Source: Clostridium sp. D43t1_170807_H7
Lineage (GTDB): Bacteria > Bacillota > Clostridia > Clostridiales > Clostridiaceae
Direction: 5' to 3'
DNA length: 36,081 nucleotides
Assembly (NCBI RefSeq): GCF_015555905.1
Contig: NZ_JADNLK010000025.1
Location: 1 to 36,081 of the forward strand
The translations under genes were made by a program, and so were the position numbers. Below the pieces are notes generated by a model. The model saw nothing but the letters and a program-made list of their open reading frames with translations, searched no databases and had not been told where the DNA came from. This document shows, one piece after another, positions 7,711 through 16,684 of this stretch. Position 1 is the first letter of the stretch, and the number at the start of each line of letters is the position of its first letter.

Positions 7711-9165
7711 ATGGTTAATGGAACTATGATGCAGTATTTTGAATGGTTTTTGTTACCAGGTTGTAAATTGTGGAGAAAAGTAGAAGAAGAGGCACCTATG
7801 TTGGGGAAATTAGGTATAACTGCATTATGGCTACCACCAGCATATAAGGGTATTGGCGGTGGATATGATGTTGGTTATGGAGCATATGATTTATATGATT
7901 TAGGAGAATTTAATCAAAAAGGAACTATAGAGACTAAGTATGGTAGTAAAGATGAATATTTAATGGCAATAAAAATGTTAAAGAAAAATGGTATTCAAAG
8001 TTATGGAGACATAGTTTTAAATCACAAAATGGGTGCAGATGAAGTGGAAGAAGTTATGGCAAGTGAGGAAGAATTTTTTAATAGAAATATTCCTATCAGT
8101 GGAACTAAGATAATAAGAGCATGGACTAAGTTTACTTTTCCAGGAAGAAATAATAAATACTCATCTTTTAAATGGGATTGGAATGATTTTGATGGAATAG
8201 ATTATGATGATAAAACAAAAAGAAGTAGTATTTATAAATTTTTAACTAAAGAGTGGAGTAGTAGAGTAGATAAAGAAAATGGAAATTATGATTATCTTAT
8301 GGGAGCTGATTTAGATTTTTCAAATAGAGAAGTTGTAGAAGAACTGAAAAAGTGGGGGAAGTGGTATATTGATTTTACAAATATTGATGGATTTAGACTA
8401 GATGCTGTTAAGCATATAAGTTATGAATTTTTTGTAGAATGGCTAGAATATCTAAGAAAAGAAAGTGGAAAAGAATTATTTTCAGTAGGAGAGTATTGGC
8501 ATGCTAATGTAGATGTACTATTAGAATATTTAAAAAATACTAAATATGTTATGTCTTTGTTTGATGTACCATTACACTTTAATTTATATGAGGCTTCTCG
8601 TAGTAATGGTGATTTTGATATGAGAAATATTTTTAAAGGTACATTAGTAGAGAGATATTCAACAAAGGCAGTAACTTTTGTTGACAATCATGATACCCAA
8701 TTAGGAAGTTCACTACAATCATGGGTTGAGCCATGGTTTAAACCAATAGCATACTCCTTAATACTATTAAGAATAGAAGGATATCCTTGTGTTTTTTATG
8801 GAGATTATTATTGCATACCAAGTCGTGGATATTTTGGAATAAGAAGATATTTAGATTTGCTACTAAAGGCAAGAAAAAAATTATCATATGGAGAGCAACA
8901 TGATTACTTTGATGATAAAAATATGATTGGATGGACAAGAGAAGGTATTGAAGAATATGATAATTCAGGATTAGCTGTTTTATTAACTAATAAGTTAGGC
9001 GGAGAAAAGAAAATGTATGTAGGAAAACATTTTTCAGGTGAAAGGTTTAGGGATTTGTTTTTAAATTTTGAAGAAACGGTAGTTATTGATGAGAATGGTT
9101 TTGGAAAGTTTATGGTGAGAAACGGAAGTGTATCTGTTTGGGTATTAGATAAGGTAGATATATAA
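7711..9165 (+). CDS. Cytoplasmic alpha-amylase, GH13
   Basis: A 484-residue glycoside hydrolase hydrolysing alpha-1,4-glucans. It lacks a signal peptide and begins with the motif 'MMQYFEWFLLPG' typical of the GH13_5 bacterial alpha-amylases. Conserved regions: 'DIVLNH' (100-105), 'GFRLDAVKH' with nucleophile D231 and H235, acid/base E261 in 'VGEYW', and 'FVDNHD' with D328 stabilising the transition state. All three catalytic acids are present. Without an export signal it probably degrades internal glycogen or imported maltodextrins. The start has AGGAGAGG just upstream. It is followed 42 bp later by the bactofilin-like gene with no clear terminator, so they may be co-transcribed. Confidence 0.93.
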   Translation: MVNGTMMQYFEWFLLPGCKLWRKVEEEAPMLGKLGITALWLPPAYKGIGGGYDVGYGAYDLYDLGEFNQKGTIETKYGSKDEYLMAIKMLKKNGIQSYGDIVLNHKMGADEVEEVMASEEEFFNRNIPISGTKIIRAWTKFTFPGRNNKYSSFKWDWNDFDGIDYDDKTKRSSIYKFLTKEWSSRVDKENGNYDYLMGADLDFSNREVVEELKKWGKWYIDFTNIDGFRLDAVKHISYEFFVEWLEYLRKESGKELFSVGEYWHANVDVLLEYLKNTKYVMSLFDVPLHFNLYEASRSNGDFDMRNIFKGTLVERYSTKAVTFVDNHDTQLGSSLQSWVEPWFKPIAYSLILLRIEGYPCVFYGDYYCIPSRGYFGIRRYLDLLLKARKKLSYGEQHDYFDDKNMIGWTREGIEEYDNSGLAVLLTNKLGGEKKMYVGKHFSGERFRDLFLNFEETVVIDENGFGKFMVRNGSVSVWVLDKVDI

Positions 9166-9207
9166 ATTTTATATATTTTAATATACAAAATAATGGGAGG
9201 TAATAAT

Positions 9208-10296
9208 ATGAAATTAACTATGAAAAAATTTTTAATGTTTGCAGTTACTTTTTTATTTGCAATGGGCATTTCAATTAATGTATTTGCAGATACAAATGAA
9301 AGTGCAAAGAATTTGTTTTATGCAGGTGACAACATTAATGAGACTATAGATGGAAAGTCGGATATCTATGCGGCAGGTAATTCTATAAGCTTAAATGGAA
9401 TGGTGGAGTCAGATGTTATTGTAGCTGGAAATACTATTAATATTAGTGTTGAAAATGTTGGGGGAAGTGTTAGGGCTGCAGGTTATAGTATAAATATAGA
9501 TTCACAAATTAATAGAAACATAACAGCTTTTGCAAACACTATAAACATAAAGCCTAATACAAAAGCTAAAGGCGTTTATATTTTTGGAGGAAGTATTAGC
9601 TTTTTAGGAGAAGCAGAAGATTTATATATTAGTGCTGATAAAGTAGAACTAAATGGAGTAGTTACAGGTAATGTTAAGATAAGTTGTAGTGAATTAGTTA
9701 TTGGTGAAAATACAAGAGTAGATGGAAAGTTTGAGTTGGAAGCAGAAAATCAGCCAATAGTTTTGGGAAGTTTTGATACTAGTAAAATAGACTTTGAAAA
9801 AATAGAGATTAATAATGAAAATAATATTAATTTTATTGGAGCATCACTTATAGGAAAAGCTATAAGTTTAATAACAGCAATAATATTAGTTGTATTAATA
9901 ACTTTATTATGTAAAGGATACTTATCAAATAGTTATAATAGATTAGTTAGTAAACCATGGTTACCTTTTGTAGTTGGATTTGCTACTCTTATAATAGTAC
10001 CAATATTAGCAATAGTATTATGTTTTACTATTGTATGTATACCAGTTTCTATAATTAGTATATTAATATATAGTGTATTAATATATATTGCACCAGTAAT
10101 ATCAGGTATAGTAGTTGGAAGAGTTGTATTTAGAAATATGAATGAATATCTTTCAGGAATATTATTTACTGTAATTATTAAGGTTATAACATTTATTCCT
10201 TACGTTGGGGCAATAGTTGCTTTTGCATGTTTATTATTATCATTAGGTTTATTTATAGAAAATATTTTTTATCTAATAGATGAAAAACAATCATAG
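9208..10296 (+). CDS. Membrane-anchored bactofilin-like (polymer-forming) protein
   Basis: A 362-residue protein from ATG 9208, with GGGAGG 7 nt upstream; a 15-bp longer start at 9193 would contain that ribosome site. A signal peptide (1-27) is followed by a glycine/asparagine-rich repetitive region (about 40-185) with units such as 'AAGNSISLNG' and 'VAGNTINI', the right-handed beta-helix pattern of bactofilins. Residues about 215-355 hold four hydrophobic segments. Bactofilins are normally cytoplasmic scaffolds; here the helix region would lie outside or just under the membrane after export. The function is not known; a surface scaffold is inference. The gene ends at a hairpin terminator. 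Confidence 0.68.
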   Translation: MKLTMKKFLMFAVTFLFAMGISINVFADTNESAKNLFYAGDNINETIDGKSDIYAAGNSISLNGMVESDVIVAGNTINISVENVGGSVRAAGYSINIDSQINRNITAFANTINIKPNTKAKGVYIFGGSISFLGEAEDLYISADKVELNGVVTGNVKISCSELVIGENTRVDGKFELEAENQPIVLGSFDTSKIDFEKIEINNENNINFIGASLIGKAISLITAIILVVLITLLCKGYLSNSYNRLVSKPWLPFVVGFATLIIVPILAIVLCFTIVCIPVSIISILIYSVLIYIAPVISGIVVGRVVFRNMNEYLSGILFTVIIKVITFIPYVGAIVAFACLLLSLGLFIENIFYLIDEKQS

Positions 10297-10307
10297 AAAA
10301 TTATATA

Positions 10308-10352
10308 AATAGCACAGAATTATAAACTTAAATAATCCTGTGCTATTAGTTT
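10308..10352 (+). terminator. Terminator after bactofilin-like gene
   Basis: Stem AATAGCACAG (10308-10317) pairs with CTGTGCTATT (10338-10347), and ATTAT/ATAAT extends it into the loop. AGTTTT follows. Confidence 0.7.
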
Positions 10353-10434
10353 TATAAAAATTTGACCACATTTACTATATTTTCTATAATTAAATGTATT
10401 AATACAATTTATGAATAAGAATGATGGGGGCAAT

Positions 10435-11847
10435 ATGGAAAAATATAATGTTGAATTTAATGATTATGAACCTAAATACATTCAAATTGCAGATAATATA
10501 AAAAAGCTAATTAATTCGAAAATAATAAAGGATGGAGATAAATTACCACCTATAAGAGCATTAGCTAAGGCATTAAAAGTAAATAATGTTACAATTGTAA
10601 GTTGTTACGATAAGCTTGTAAGTGAGGGTTATGCGTATCAAAAAATGGGATCAGGAACTTATGCTAAGAAAAGAGAAATTACTGATTATTTTAAGAAGGA
10701 ATATTCTAAAGAAATTAAATTAATAAAAAATAATTATGAGGAAAATATAATTGATTTTACAGGAGAAAGCTCCAGAAAGGTAAATTTCCCTATAAATCAA
10801 TTTAAAAAAGTTATAAATGAAGTTTTAGATAGAGATGGTGCAGATGCATTAATTAAGGAAGAAGCTTTTGGATATACAAATCTTAGAGAAACTATAAATA
10901 AAGTCTTTTGGAATAATTCCTTAAATATAGAGAACTTATTAATAGTATCTGGAGCACAGCAAGGGATAGATATTGCATCAAAAGCAATATTAAATATTAA
11001 TGATAATGTTATTGTTGAGAAACCAACTTATGCAGGTGCATTATCAGTATTTAAATTTAGAAGAGCAAATGTATTTGAAATGCCTGTAGAAGAGGATGGT
11101 ATAAATATAAAAAAACTTGAAGAGATATTAAGAAAAAATAAAATTAAGTGTTTTTATACAATGAGTTATTTTCAAAATCCAACTGGAATAAGTTATAGTC
11201 ATGAAAAGAAACTTGCTATTTTAGAGCTAGCGGAAAAATATGATTTTTATATAATAGAAGATGATTATTTGTCAGAGCTAATATTTGATGATAATATAAA
11301 ACACGAACCATTTAAGGTTTTAGATAAAAATGATAGAGTAATTTATATAAAAAGTTTTTCAAAAATATTTTTACCAGGGATAAGACTTGGATATATAATA
11401 TCTCCAGAAAGTTTTAGAGAAAGTATTCAAAACTCAAAAATTAATACAGATATTGCAACATCAACATTAATGCAAAGAGCTTTAGAAATGTATATTAAAG
11501 AAGGATATTGGATTGAATATATAGATAATTTAAGAAGTGAATATATAAAAAGATATGAATTAATGAAAAAGCTAATTAATGAAAAGTTGAAAGAGTATGT
11601 AGGATTTTTTGACCCTAAGGGTGGATTAAGCTTTTATTTAAACATTAAAGATAAAGAAATTAAATCAAAAGAATTATTTTATAGGCTTAAGGAAAAAGGA
11701 GTTTATATTACTCCAGGAACATTATTTTATAAGGGATCAAACTTAGGAGAGCAATATTTTAAGGTGAGTTTTTCGCAGGTTAACGAGGAAGAAATAATAG
11801 AAGGAATTGATATAATTAAGGAGGAACTAGAAAAATGGCATATATAA
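10435..11847 (+). CDS. MocR-type PLP-dependent GntR regulator
   Basis: A 470-residue fusion of a GntR winged helix (about 10-75, with 'LPPIRALAKALKVNNVTI') and a fold-type I aminotransferase domain (about 105-465). The PLP-binding lysine is K310 in 'IKSFSKIF', with 'NPTG' near 248 and an aspartate at about 277 in 'IEDDY'. MocR proteins use an aminotransferase domain as effector sensor; known members control pyridoxal phosphate, GABA or taurine genes. The target here is unknown: the only linked gene is a YigZ-like protein overlapping by 13 bp. ATG 10435 is chosen over 10411 because ATGGGGG sits 4 nt upstream. Confidence 0.9.
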   Translation: MEKYNVEFNDYEPKYIQIADNIKKLINSKIIKDGDKLPPIRALAKALKVNNVTIVSCYDKLVSEGYAYQKMGSGTYAKKREITDYFKKEYSKEIKLIKNNYEENIIDFTGESSRKVNFPINQFKKVINEVLDRDGADALIKEEAFGYTNLRETINKVFWNNSLNIENLLIVSGAQQGIDIASKAILNINDNVIVEKPTYAGALSVFKFRRANVFEMPVEEDGINIKKLEEILRKNKIKCFYTMSYFQNPTGISYSHEKKLAILELAEKYDFYIIEDDYLSELIFDDNIKHEPFKVLDKNDRVIYIKSFSKIFLPGIRLGYIISPESFRESIQNSKINTDIATSTLMQRALEMYIKEGYWIEYIDNLRSEYIKRYELMKKLINEKLKEYVGFFDPKGGLSFYLNIKDKEIKSKELFYRLKEKGVYITPGTLFYKGSNLGEQYFKVSFSQVNEEEIIEGIDIIKEELEKWHI

Positions 11848-12482
11848 CGATAAGAGAATATGGGGAAGATAGCTTTATTGAAAAAAAATCTGAATTTATT
11901 GGATATGCAAAAAGAGTAGAAAATGAAGAGGAAGCAAAAGCATTTGTAGCAGAAATAAAATCAAAACATAAACAAGCAAGACATAATTGCTGGGGATATA
12001 TAATTGGTGAAAATATGGGCATTCAAAGATATAGTGATGATGGTGAACCACAGGGTACTGCAGGAATTCCTATTTTAGAAGTAATGAAAAAATCTAATAT
12101 TACAGATTGTGCAGTTGTTGTAACAAGATATTTCGGTGGTGTTTTGTTAGGAACTGGAGGATTAACAAGGGCGTACACTAAAGGAGCTTCTATAGCATTA
12201 AAAGCTGGAGGTGTAGTAGAGAAGGTTCAAGGTGTTAAGGTATCCCTTACATTAGATTATGATATGATAGGAAAAGTACAATATTTTTGTGGTCAAAATA
12301 ATTGGCATATTGAAGATACAGAGTATACAGATAAAGTTATAATACACATACTTGCAGAAGTTTCTGTAGCAGAAGAAATAGAAAAAGAAGCTATAGAATC
12401 AAGTAATGGTAAAATAATAGTTGAAAAAAGCAAACCAGAGGTGTATTTTAAAGAAGAGAATAGATTATATAGTATAATATAA
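11835..12482 (+). CDS. YigZ / IMPACT family protein
   Basis: A 215-residue cytosolic protein with the IMPACT N-terminal domain: 'KHKQARHNCWGY' (about 37-48), 'RYSDDGEPQGTAGIPIL' and 'VTRYFGGVLLGTGGL'. A C-terminal ferredoxin-like domain (DUF1949 type) follows at about 135-205. Family members bind nucleic acids or regulate translation stress in eukaryotes; the bacterial role is unsettled. Its start overlaps the end of the MocR gene, with GGAGGA inside that gene, so the two are translationally coupled. Confidence 0.9.
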   Translation: MAYITIREYGEDSFIEKKSEFIGYAKRVENEEEAKAFVAEIKSKHKQARHNCWGYIIGENMGIQRYSDDGEPQGTAGIPILEVMKKSNITDCAVVVTRYFGGVLLGTGGLTRAYTKGASIALKAGGVVEKVQGVKVSLTLDYDMIGKVQYFCGQNNWHIEDTEYTDKVIIHILAEVSVAEEIEKEAIESSNGKIIVEKSKPEVYFKEENRLYSII

Positions 12483-12521
12483 TTTTGAATAAGTAAATTA
12501 TATTTTTATTAATGGACGAAT

Positions 12522-12550
12522 TTGTTAAATAATATTCCTTATGATATAAT
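12522..12550 (+). promoter_or_regulatory. Promoter of yebC
   Basis: TTGTTA (12522-12527), 17-bp spacer and TATAAT (12545-12550), 47 bp before the start codon. Confidence 0.7.
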
Positions 12551-12597
12551 ATAAAGGATTTTTATAAACAAATTCAAAGGTTTAGGAGGATGAAATA

Positions 12598-13338
12598 ATG
12601 TCAGGACATTCAAAATGGCATAATATACAAAATAAAAAAGGTAAAGCTGACGCAAAAAGAGGGAAAATATTTACTAAAATTGGTAGAGAATTAATGATAG
12701 CTGTTAAAAATGGAGGACCAGATCCTGATAACAACCCTAAATTAAGAGATGCAATAGCAAAGGCAAAAGCAGCTAACATGCCAAATGATACAGTTCAAAG
12801 ATCAATAAAGAAAGCTTCAGGTGAATTATCAGCAGTTGACTATGAAAGAATAGTATACGAAGGATATGGACCATCAGGAGTTGCTGTTATTGTTGATACT
12901 TTAACTGATAATAAGAATAGATCAGCAGGAAATGTAAGAAGTGCTTTCACTAAAGGTGGTGGAAACATGGGAACTACAGGTTGTGTAGGATTCATGTTCC
13001 AAGAAAAAGGTGAAATTGTTATAGAAAAGGGAGACCTTGATGAAGAAGAATTAATGATGATGGCATTAGATGCTGGAGCTGAAGATTTTAATAGTGATGA
13101 AGAAGAAGTATTCATAATCACAACTGCACCAGAAGATTTTGGTACAGTAAGAGAAGCTTTAGAAGCTGAGGGGTTAGAATTCTTAGAAGCAGCAGTTAAG
13201 ATGATTCCAGATACATATACTGAAATTGATGAAGAAGCAGCTAAGAAGTTCCAAAAGATGTTAGACTTACTTGAAGATGATGATGACGTTCAAGAAGTTT
13301 ACCACAATGCTGAATTCCCAGAAGGATGGGATGAATAG
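12598..13338 (+). CDS. YebC/PmpR family regulator (TACO1-like)
   Basis: A 246-residue protein of the highly conserved YebC family, starting '[20 protein letters not shown]' with acidic C-terminal domains ending '[10 protein letters not shown]'. Members are described as transcriptional regulators and, more recently, as translation factors easing ribosome stalling at proline runs. Full length with all expected domains. It has its own consensus promoter, an AGGAGG site and a strong terminator, so it is monocistronic. In Bacillus the orthologue (yrbC) lies beside bofC and ruvAB; here about 9 kb of other DNA intervenes. Confidence 0.95.
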   Translation: MSGHSKWHNIQNKKGKADAKRGKIFTKIGRELMIAVKNGGPDPDNNPKLRDAIAKAKAANMPNDTVQRSIKKASGELSAVDYERIVYEGYGPSGVAVIVDTLTDNKNRSAGNVRSAFTKGGGNMGTTGCVGFMFQEKGEIVIEKGDLDEEELMMMALDAGAEDFNSDEEEVFIITTAPEDFGTVREALEAEGLEFLEAAVKMIPDTYTEIDEEAAKKFQKMLDLLEDDDDVQEVYHNAEFPEGWDE

Positions 13339-13402
13339 AAGGTTTAATAGCTATATAAAGTCCTATAAAATCATTCGATAGTGACATACATCTTATTTAT
13401 TT

Positions 13403-13449
13403 ACACTCTTAATATTGATATACATAATATCAATGTTAGGGGTGTTTTT
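13403..13449 (+). terminator. Terminator of yebC
   Basis: A 19-bp stem with three G-T pairs (13403-13421 with 13427-13445) and a 5-nt loop, followed by a T-rich run. Confidence 0.85.
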
Positions 13450-13462
13450 GTTATTATAAGAT

Positions 13463-14154
13463 TTATTGAAAGAATACAAATATGAAATGCAAATAAAGAG
13501 TTTTAGCATAAGAAGTATAAAAACTAGCTATAATTTAACGTTAAAGTTCATTAATTTTTGCTATAAGGAATTTGAAGTAAAAAAATATTGAAGAATTATT
13601 ACCTATGCACTTAAAGGAATATATAAGTATATTCAAAATTTACAACGATCGGAAGTATATATCAACTATATTATAAAATATCTTAGAGGTTATTTTAAAT
13701 ATGCGGTAAAAGAGGATCATATTACAGATAAGCAAAATATTACTAAGAAGATTAGTTGGCTAAGAGAAAAAATACGTTGATTAAAATCTTTAATTATATA
13801 GAAGTAAAAAAGATGACTAAAGTATGGGACTATAAAAATTTATATAATGCAAGGAATAAAGCAATTATTGCTATGTTATTCGAGACTAGTATAAAGAATT
13901 TAGAGTTATGTAATTTGAGAGTTAATGATGTAATAGATACAGTGATTAAGGTTTTGGGCAAGGGAAACAAAGAGAGATATCTTCCAATAAATCCAGCATT
14001 AAAAAAGGTTTTAATTAAGTATGAAAGAATTAGAAGTGAATATATAAGAGATAAGCTAATTACTGAAAATATAAAATCGAATGATGACTCAGCACCATAT
14101 CAGATCTATAATGGATCCAACATTTTTCTAAGTCTAATGGTGATAAGGGAATAG
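13463..14154 (+). pseudogene. Decayed tyrosine recombinase (integrase)
   Basis: Fragments in different frames read as one XerC/D-like recombinase: an N-terminal SAM-like domain ('EYKYEMQIKSFSIRSIKTSY', stop near 13590), a second piece ('IEELLPMHLKEYIS'), a third ('YLRGYFKYAVKEDHI', stop near 13780), then an open piece from about 13756 with the box-I region 'ETSIKNLELCNLRVNDV'. The invariant catalytic arginine there appears as lysine, and the C-terminal HxxR and tyrosine motifs are absent. At least two frameshifts and stop codons make this inactive. It is likely the relic of an integrating element, supporting acquisition of the surrounding region. Confidence 0.75.
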
Positions 14155-14441
14155 TTCTAGGATATCATTCTGAGACAACTAATAAAGTGAAATTAAGGCT
14201 AAGTGAAACTGAAGATTCTAATGGATGTAGTATTATAGCATACGGAAATTCAGATTTTAATAATTGATCAATAAAAAATGTCAATATAGTAAATACATAT
14301 GCCAATACCGAAATTAGAATAGTAGCAGAAGTTAGTGCATTAGCAACTAATACTAAAGATAATATTAGATATGTTTATAAAGATATAACTAGTAAAAATA
14401 ATAGAATTATATTGAGACTATGCTTTAATTTAATATACTAG
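14118..14441 (+). pseudogene. Remnant of an unidentified gene
   Basis: One frame from about 14118 to a TAG at 14439 reads about 107 codons with a single in-frame TGA at 14265. The composition is protein-like ('GIVLGYHSETTNKVKLRLSE', then 'NTYANTEIRIVAEVSALATN'). It lacks a start codon and ribosome site and abuts the integrase relic in another frame. I do not recognise the family. Chance openness in AT-rich DNA cannot be excluded. Confidence 0.4.
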
Positions 14442-14506
14442 TAAATTATAGTTAATAATAAAATAAAAAATGATTTAAAGAACAATTTGAAATTATTATG
14501 TAGATA

Positions 14507-14564
14507 AAATTAAATAATAAATTAATAAAAATACCGTATTATTCAAAAAAGAATATGCGGTATT
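14507..14564 (+). repeat. Direct repeat copy 1 (hairpin-containing)
   Basis: About 58 bp matching 15856-15910: an AT-rich lead 'AAATTAAATA', then ATACCGTATTATTC, a short A-rich loop and GAATATGCGGTATT. The last two segments form a 14-bp stem with one bulge. The lead and stem are almost identical in both copies. Confidence 0.7.
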
Positions 14565-14665
14565 GAAATATATATTTAAGTTATATAAGTTTTGGGTTAA
14601 AGTATATTTCTGAATTTGAAATTACATAATGTAAGAATAAAAATTATATTTTTATTATAAATCCA

Positions 14666-14694
14666 TTGACGTTTCATATCTATAGATATAAAAC
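14666..14694 (+). promoter_or_regulatory. Promoter with 24-bp palindromic operator
   Basis: TTGACG (-35, 14666-14671) is followed by a near-perfect 24-bp palindrome (14671-14694, one mismatched pair; the core ATATCTATAGATAT is perfect), which covers the spacer and the probable -10 (TATAAA at 14687 or TAAAAC at 14689). Placement is ideal for repression by the Rrf2 protein encoded in the same operon. Confidence 0.6.
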
Positions 14695-14735
14695 ATCTAT
14701 GGAAATAATAATTTATATATTTAGAGGGGTGCTTT

Positions 14736-15302
14736 ATGAAAGTTATATTGCTTGGTGGAAATGGATATATTGGAAGAGAAGTAACAAAACAATGGTTAAA
14801 GAAAGATTCACATGCAGAATTTTATATTATTTCAAGATCAGGAAAGAATAAATTAGTAGATAAAAGAATACATAATTTATCAGCTGATGTAACTGATTAT
14901 AATTCTGTAGTAAGAGTGCTACCAGAAGGTGTTTCATGCATTATAGACTTTATCGGACGTCCAGAAAAAGATATGGAAGAACTTATAAAAGTTAATAAAC
15001 AACCTGCAGAAGTAATGTTGGATATTGCTAAAAACTACAACATTGATAAGATAGGCTTTGTTGGTGGTGTTTTAGGACCGAAAAGCTTCGTAAATATTAA
15101 ATCGGATATAATAAAGATGCTTCAATCAAGTCAAAAAAGAGTAGAATATGTAGAGCCTACAGTTGTTTATGGTGGTGATAGAAATGATATACTATCTAAA
15201 ATGATTCCTATGTTTAAAATTATGGGGGTATTTTCCAATAAACTAAAACCAGTCCATGTAGAAGATATAGCTAGTGACTTAATTAGTAAGCTAACAAGAT
15301 AA
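14736..15302 (+). CDS. NAD(P)-binding epimerase/SDR-like protein (short)
   Basis: A 188-residue Rossmann-fold protein beginning 'MKVILLGGNGYIGREV' with the GxxGxxG dinucleotide site at residues 7-13, and 'LSADVTDYNSVVRVLP' as the acidic turn after strand 4. It resembles atypical short-chain dehydrogenases of the NmrA/NAD-dependent epimerase type but is shorter than full epimerases (about 300 residues), and the Tyr-x-x-x-Lys catalytic pair is not evident. It may therefore be a redox sensor or a minimal reductase; the substrate is unknown. An AGAGGGG site precedes the start. An Rrf2 regulator follows 15 bp later, and the pair is flanked by direct repeats. Confidence 0.8.
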   Translation: MKVILLGGNGYIGREVTKQWLKKDSHAEFYIISRSGKNKLVDKRIHNLSADVTDYNSVVRVLPEGVSCIIDFIGRPEKDMEELIKVNKQPAEVMLDIAKNYNIDKIGFVGGVLGPKSFVNIKSDIIKMLQSSQKRVEYVEPTVVYGGDRNDILSKMIPMFKIMGVFSNKLKPVHVEDIASDLISKLTR

Positions 15303-15317
15303 AAAGGGAGATTTGTA

Positions 15318-15779
15318 GTGAAAATAAGTAAAAGTTTTGAACAAGGAATATACGTCCTTTTAATGCTAGGATTACAAAAAGATAATCAATCTGTAAAAAG
15401 CAATGTTATGAGCAAAATTTTAAAAGTATCAGATTCTTATTTGAAAAAGATTTTAAGAAAACTAGTTTTGGCAGATTTAGTTATATCTAGTGCTAGTAAA
15501 GATGGAGGATTCCAATTAAAAAAATCATTAAATCAAATAACTTTATATGATGTATATAAAGCAATTGAAACAGAAGGAATTAAATATGAAATATCAGATT
15601 TAGCTGAACATATTTTTAATGATGATGAGCATACTAAACAAAGCAAGAAAAAAGTAATGGATACTATTGATTTAGGAGTTAATGCGTTTAATAGTGAATT
15701 ATCATCTGTATATTTATCAGAATTGCTTATCGAAGAAGAAAATAGATGTATAAAGATAGATTGGAACGAAAAGGTATAA
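15318..15779 (+). CDS. Rrf2-family transcriptional regulator lacking the cysteine cluster
   Basis: A 153-residue winged-helix regulator with the Rrf2 pattern: 'FEQGIYVLLMLG' near the N terminus, recognition region 'VSDSYLKKILRKLVLADLV' (about 34-52), and wing 'SASKDGGFQLKK'. Rrf2 proteins such as IscR or NsrR often bind an Fe-S cluster through three cysteines; here the only cysteine is near the C terminus (in 'NRCIKID'), so a cluster is unlikely. GTG start preceded by AAGGGAG. It is in an operon with the epimerase-like gene, and a palindrome overlapping the operon's promoter suggests autorepression, perhaps relieved by a ligand related to the enzyme. Confidence 0.87.
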   Translation: MKISKSFEQGIYVLLMLGLQKDNQSVKSNVMSKILKVSDSYLKKILRKLVLADLVISSASKDGGFQLKKSLNQITLYDVYKAIETEGIKYEISDLAEHIFNDDEHTKQSKKKVMDTIDLGVNAFNSELSSVYLSELLIEEENRCIKIDWNEKV

Positions 15780-15855
15780 GGTATTGCAGTAGATTCCAAT
15801 TAAGATAGAGATTAGATGAATTTTTATAGGAACAGTTTTAAAATCTTACGAAAGT

Positions 15856-15910
15856 AAATTAAATATTAAATTATGAGAATACCGTATTATTCAATAGAAT
15901 ATGCGGTATT
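15856..15910 (+). repeat. Direct repeat copy 2, terminator-like
   Basis: Second copy of the repeat at 14507-14564. The stem arms are 15878-15892 and 15897-15910, with a 4-nt loop, followed by TTTT. Its position after the Rrf2 gene makes it a functional terminator candidate. Confidence 0.75.
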
Positions 15911-16120
15911 TTTAGTTCGTAATTCAAAAATATTATTAACATATTAAAATAGGAATTTTAAAAGGATTAGAAATTATTATTAAGAATATAGTTTTGAGAA
16001 AAATAAATATATGATACTTTATAAAAAAATATAATATTTTAATAAAAAAGTAAAGTGGTTGTTAACTTTCTATATAAGAATAAATAAAATAATCCAAATA
16101 GTAAAGAAAGGTAAATAATT
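15911..16120. other. Non-coding stretch before FxLYD gene
   Basis: With the repeat before it, this is a gap of about 340 bp between genes. I see no coding frame. AT-rich sequence such as TATATAAG near 16070 could be a promoter for the gene at 16121, but no convincing -35 is fixed. Confidence 0.35.
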
Positions 16121-16528
16121 ATGAAGAAAGTATTGATTGGTATTTTAATCGGGATATTAGTTATAGTAGGTGGATGTGTAGCTATAACTGGGTTTTCAGC
16201 AAAATCAGTAAGTGATTCAATATCTCAAATTGAACAAGAAACAGCCAATAAAGATGCTGAATATCAAAAATTATATGAATCTATACAATGGGAAGTTAAG
16301 GATGATGGCTTTACAAAAACAATAGAAGGTGTATTAGAAAGCACAACATATGAAGCTATAGATTACATACAATTTGATTACAAAACATTTGATGGACAAG
16401 GTGTTACTGTAGATAAGAGTTTTACTAATGAAACTGATATTGATCCAGGAGAAAAGAGAAGTATTGTAATTTATCCTATAAATGATTTTGAAACATTAGA
16501 AATAACGGCTTCATCATCAGCAATATAA
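16121..16528 (+). CDS. FxLYD-type small lipoprotein
   Basis: A 135-residue exported protein. A hydrophobic N terminus ends in 'VGGC' (C19), a plausible but not perfect lipobox; otherwise it is a membrane anchor. A short coiled stretch (about 30-50) leads to a beta domain (about 55-130) with the FxLYD-like pattern 'AIDYIQFDYKTFDGQG' and 'DIDPGEKRSIVIY', a fold found in many clostridial surface lipoproteins. The specific function is unknown. AAAGG precedes the start. Flanking genes run the same way but with sizeable gaps, so it is probably transcribed alone. Confidence 0.65.
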   Translation: MKKVLIGILIGILVIVGGCVAITGFSAKSVSDSISQIEQETANKDAEYQKLYESIQWEVKDDGFTKTIEGVLESTTYEAIDYIQFDYKTFDGQGVTVDKSFTNETDIDPGEKRSIVIYPINDFETLEITASSSAI

Positions 16529-16684
16529 AATAAAAATTATATATAACCCATACTAGATATTCAGAAAATATGTTGATTTTATATTGGATTTAGAAAATAG
16601 ATTTGGATATAATAACAATTTATATTTTCCATAATTAAGTATTACAATATATTTAAAAGAAATAATGAGAGGTTAAATTATATT

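Noticed and set aside
14666..14851. A 61-codon plus-strand frame before the epimerase gene
   Set aside because: It spans the promoter and palindrome and overlaps the epimerase N terminus in another frame, with no ribosome site.
14507..15910. CRISPR-like repeat array
   Set aside because: Only two copies exist, 1.3 kb apart, with genes between them.
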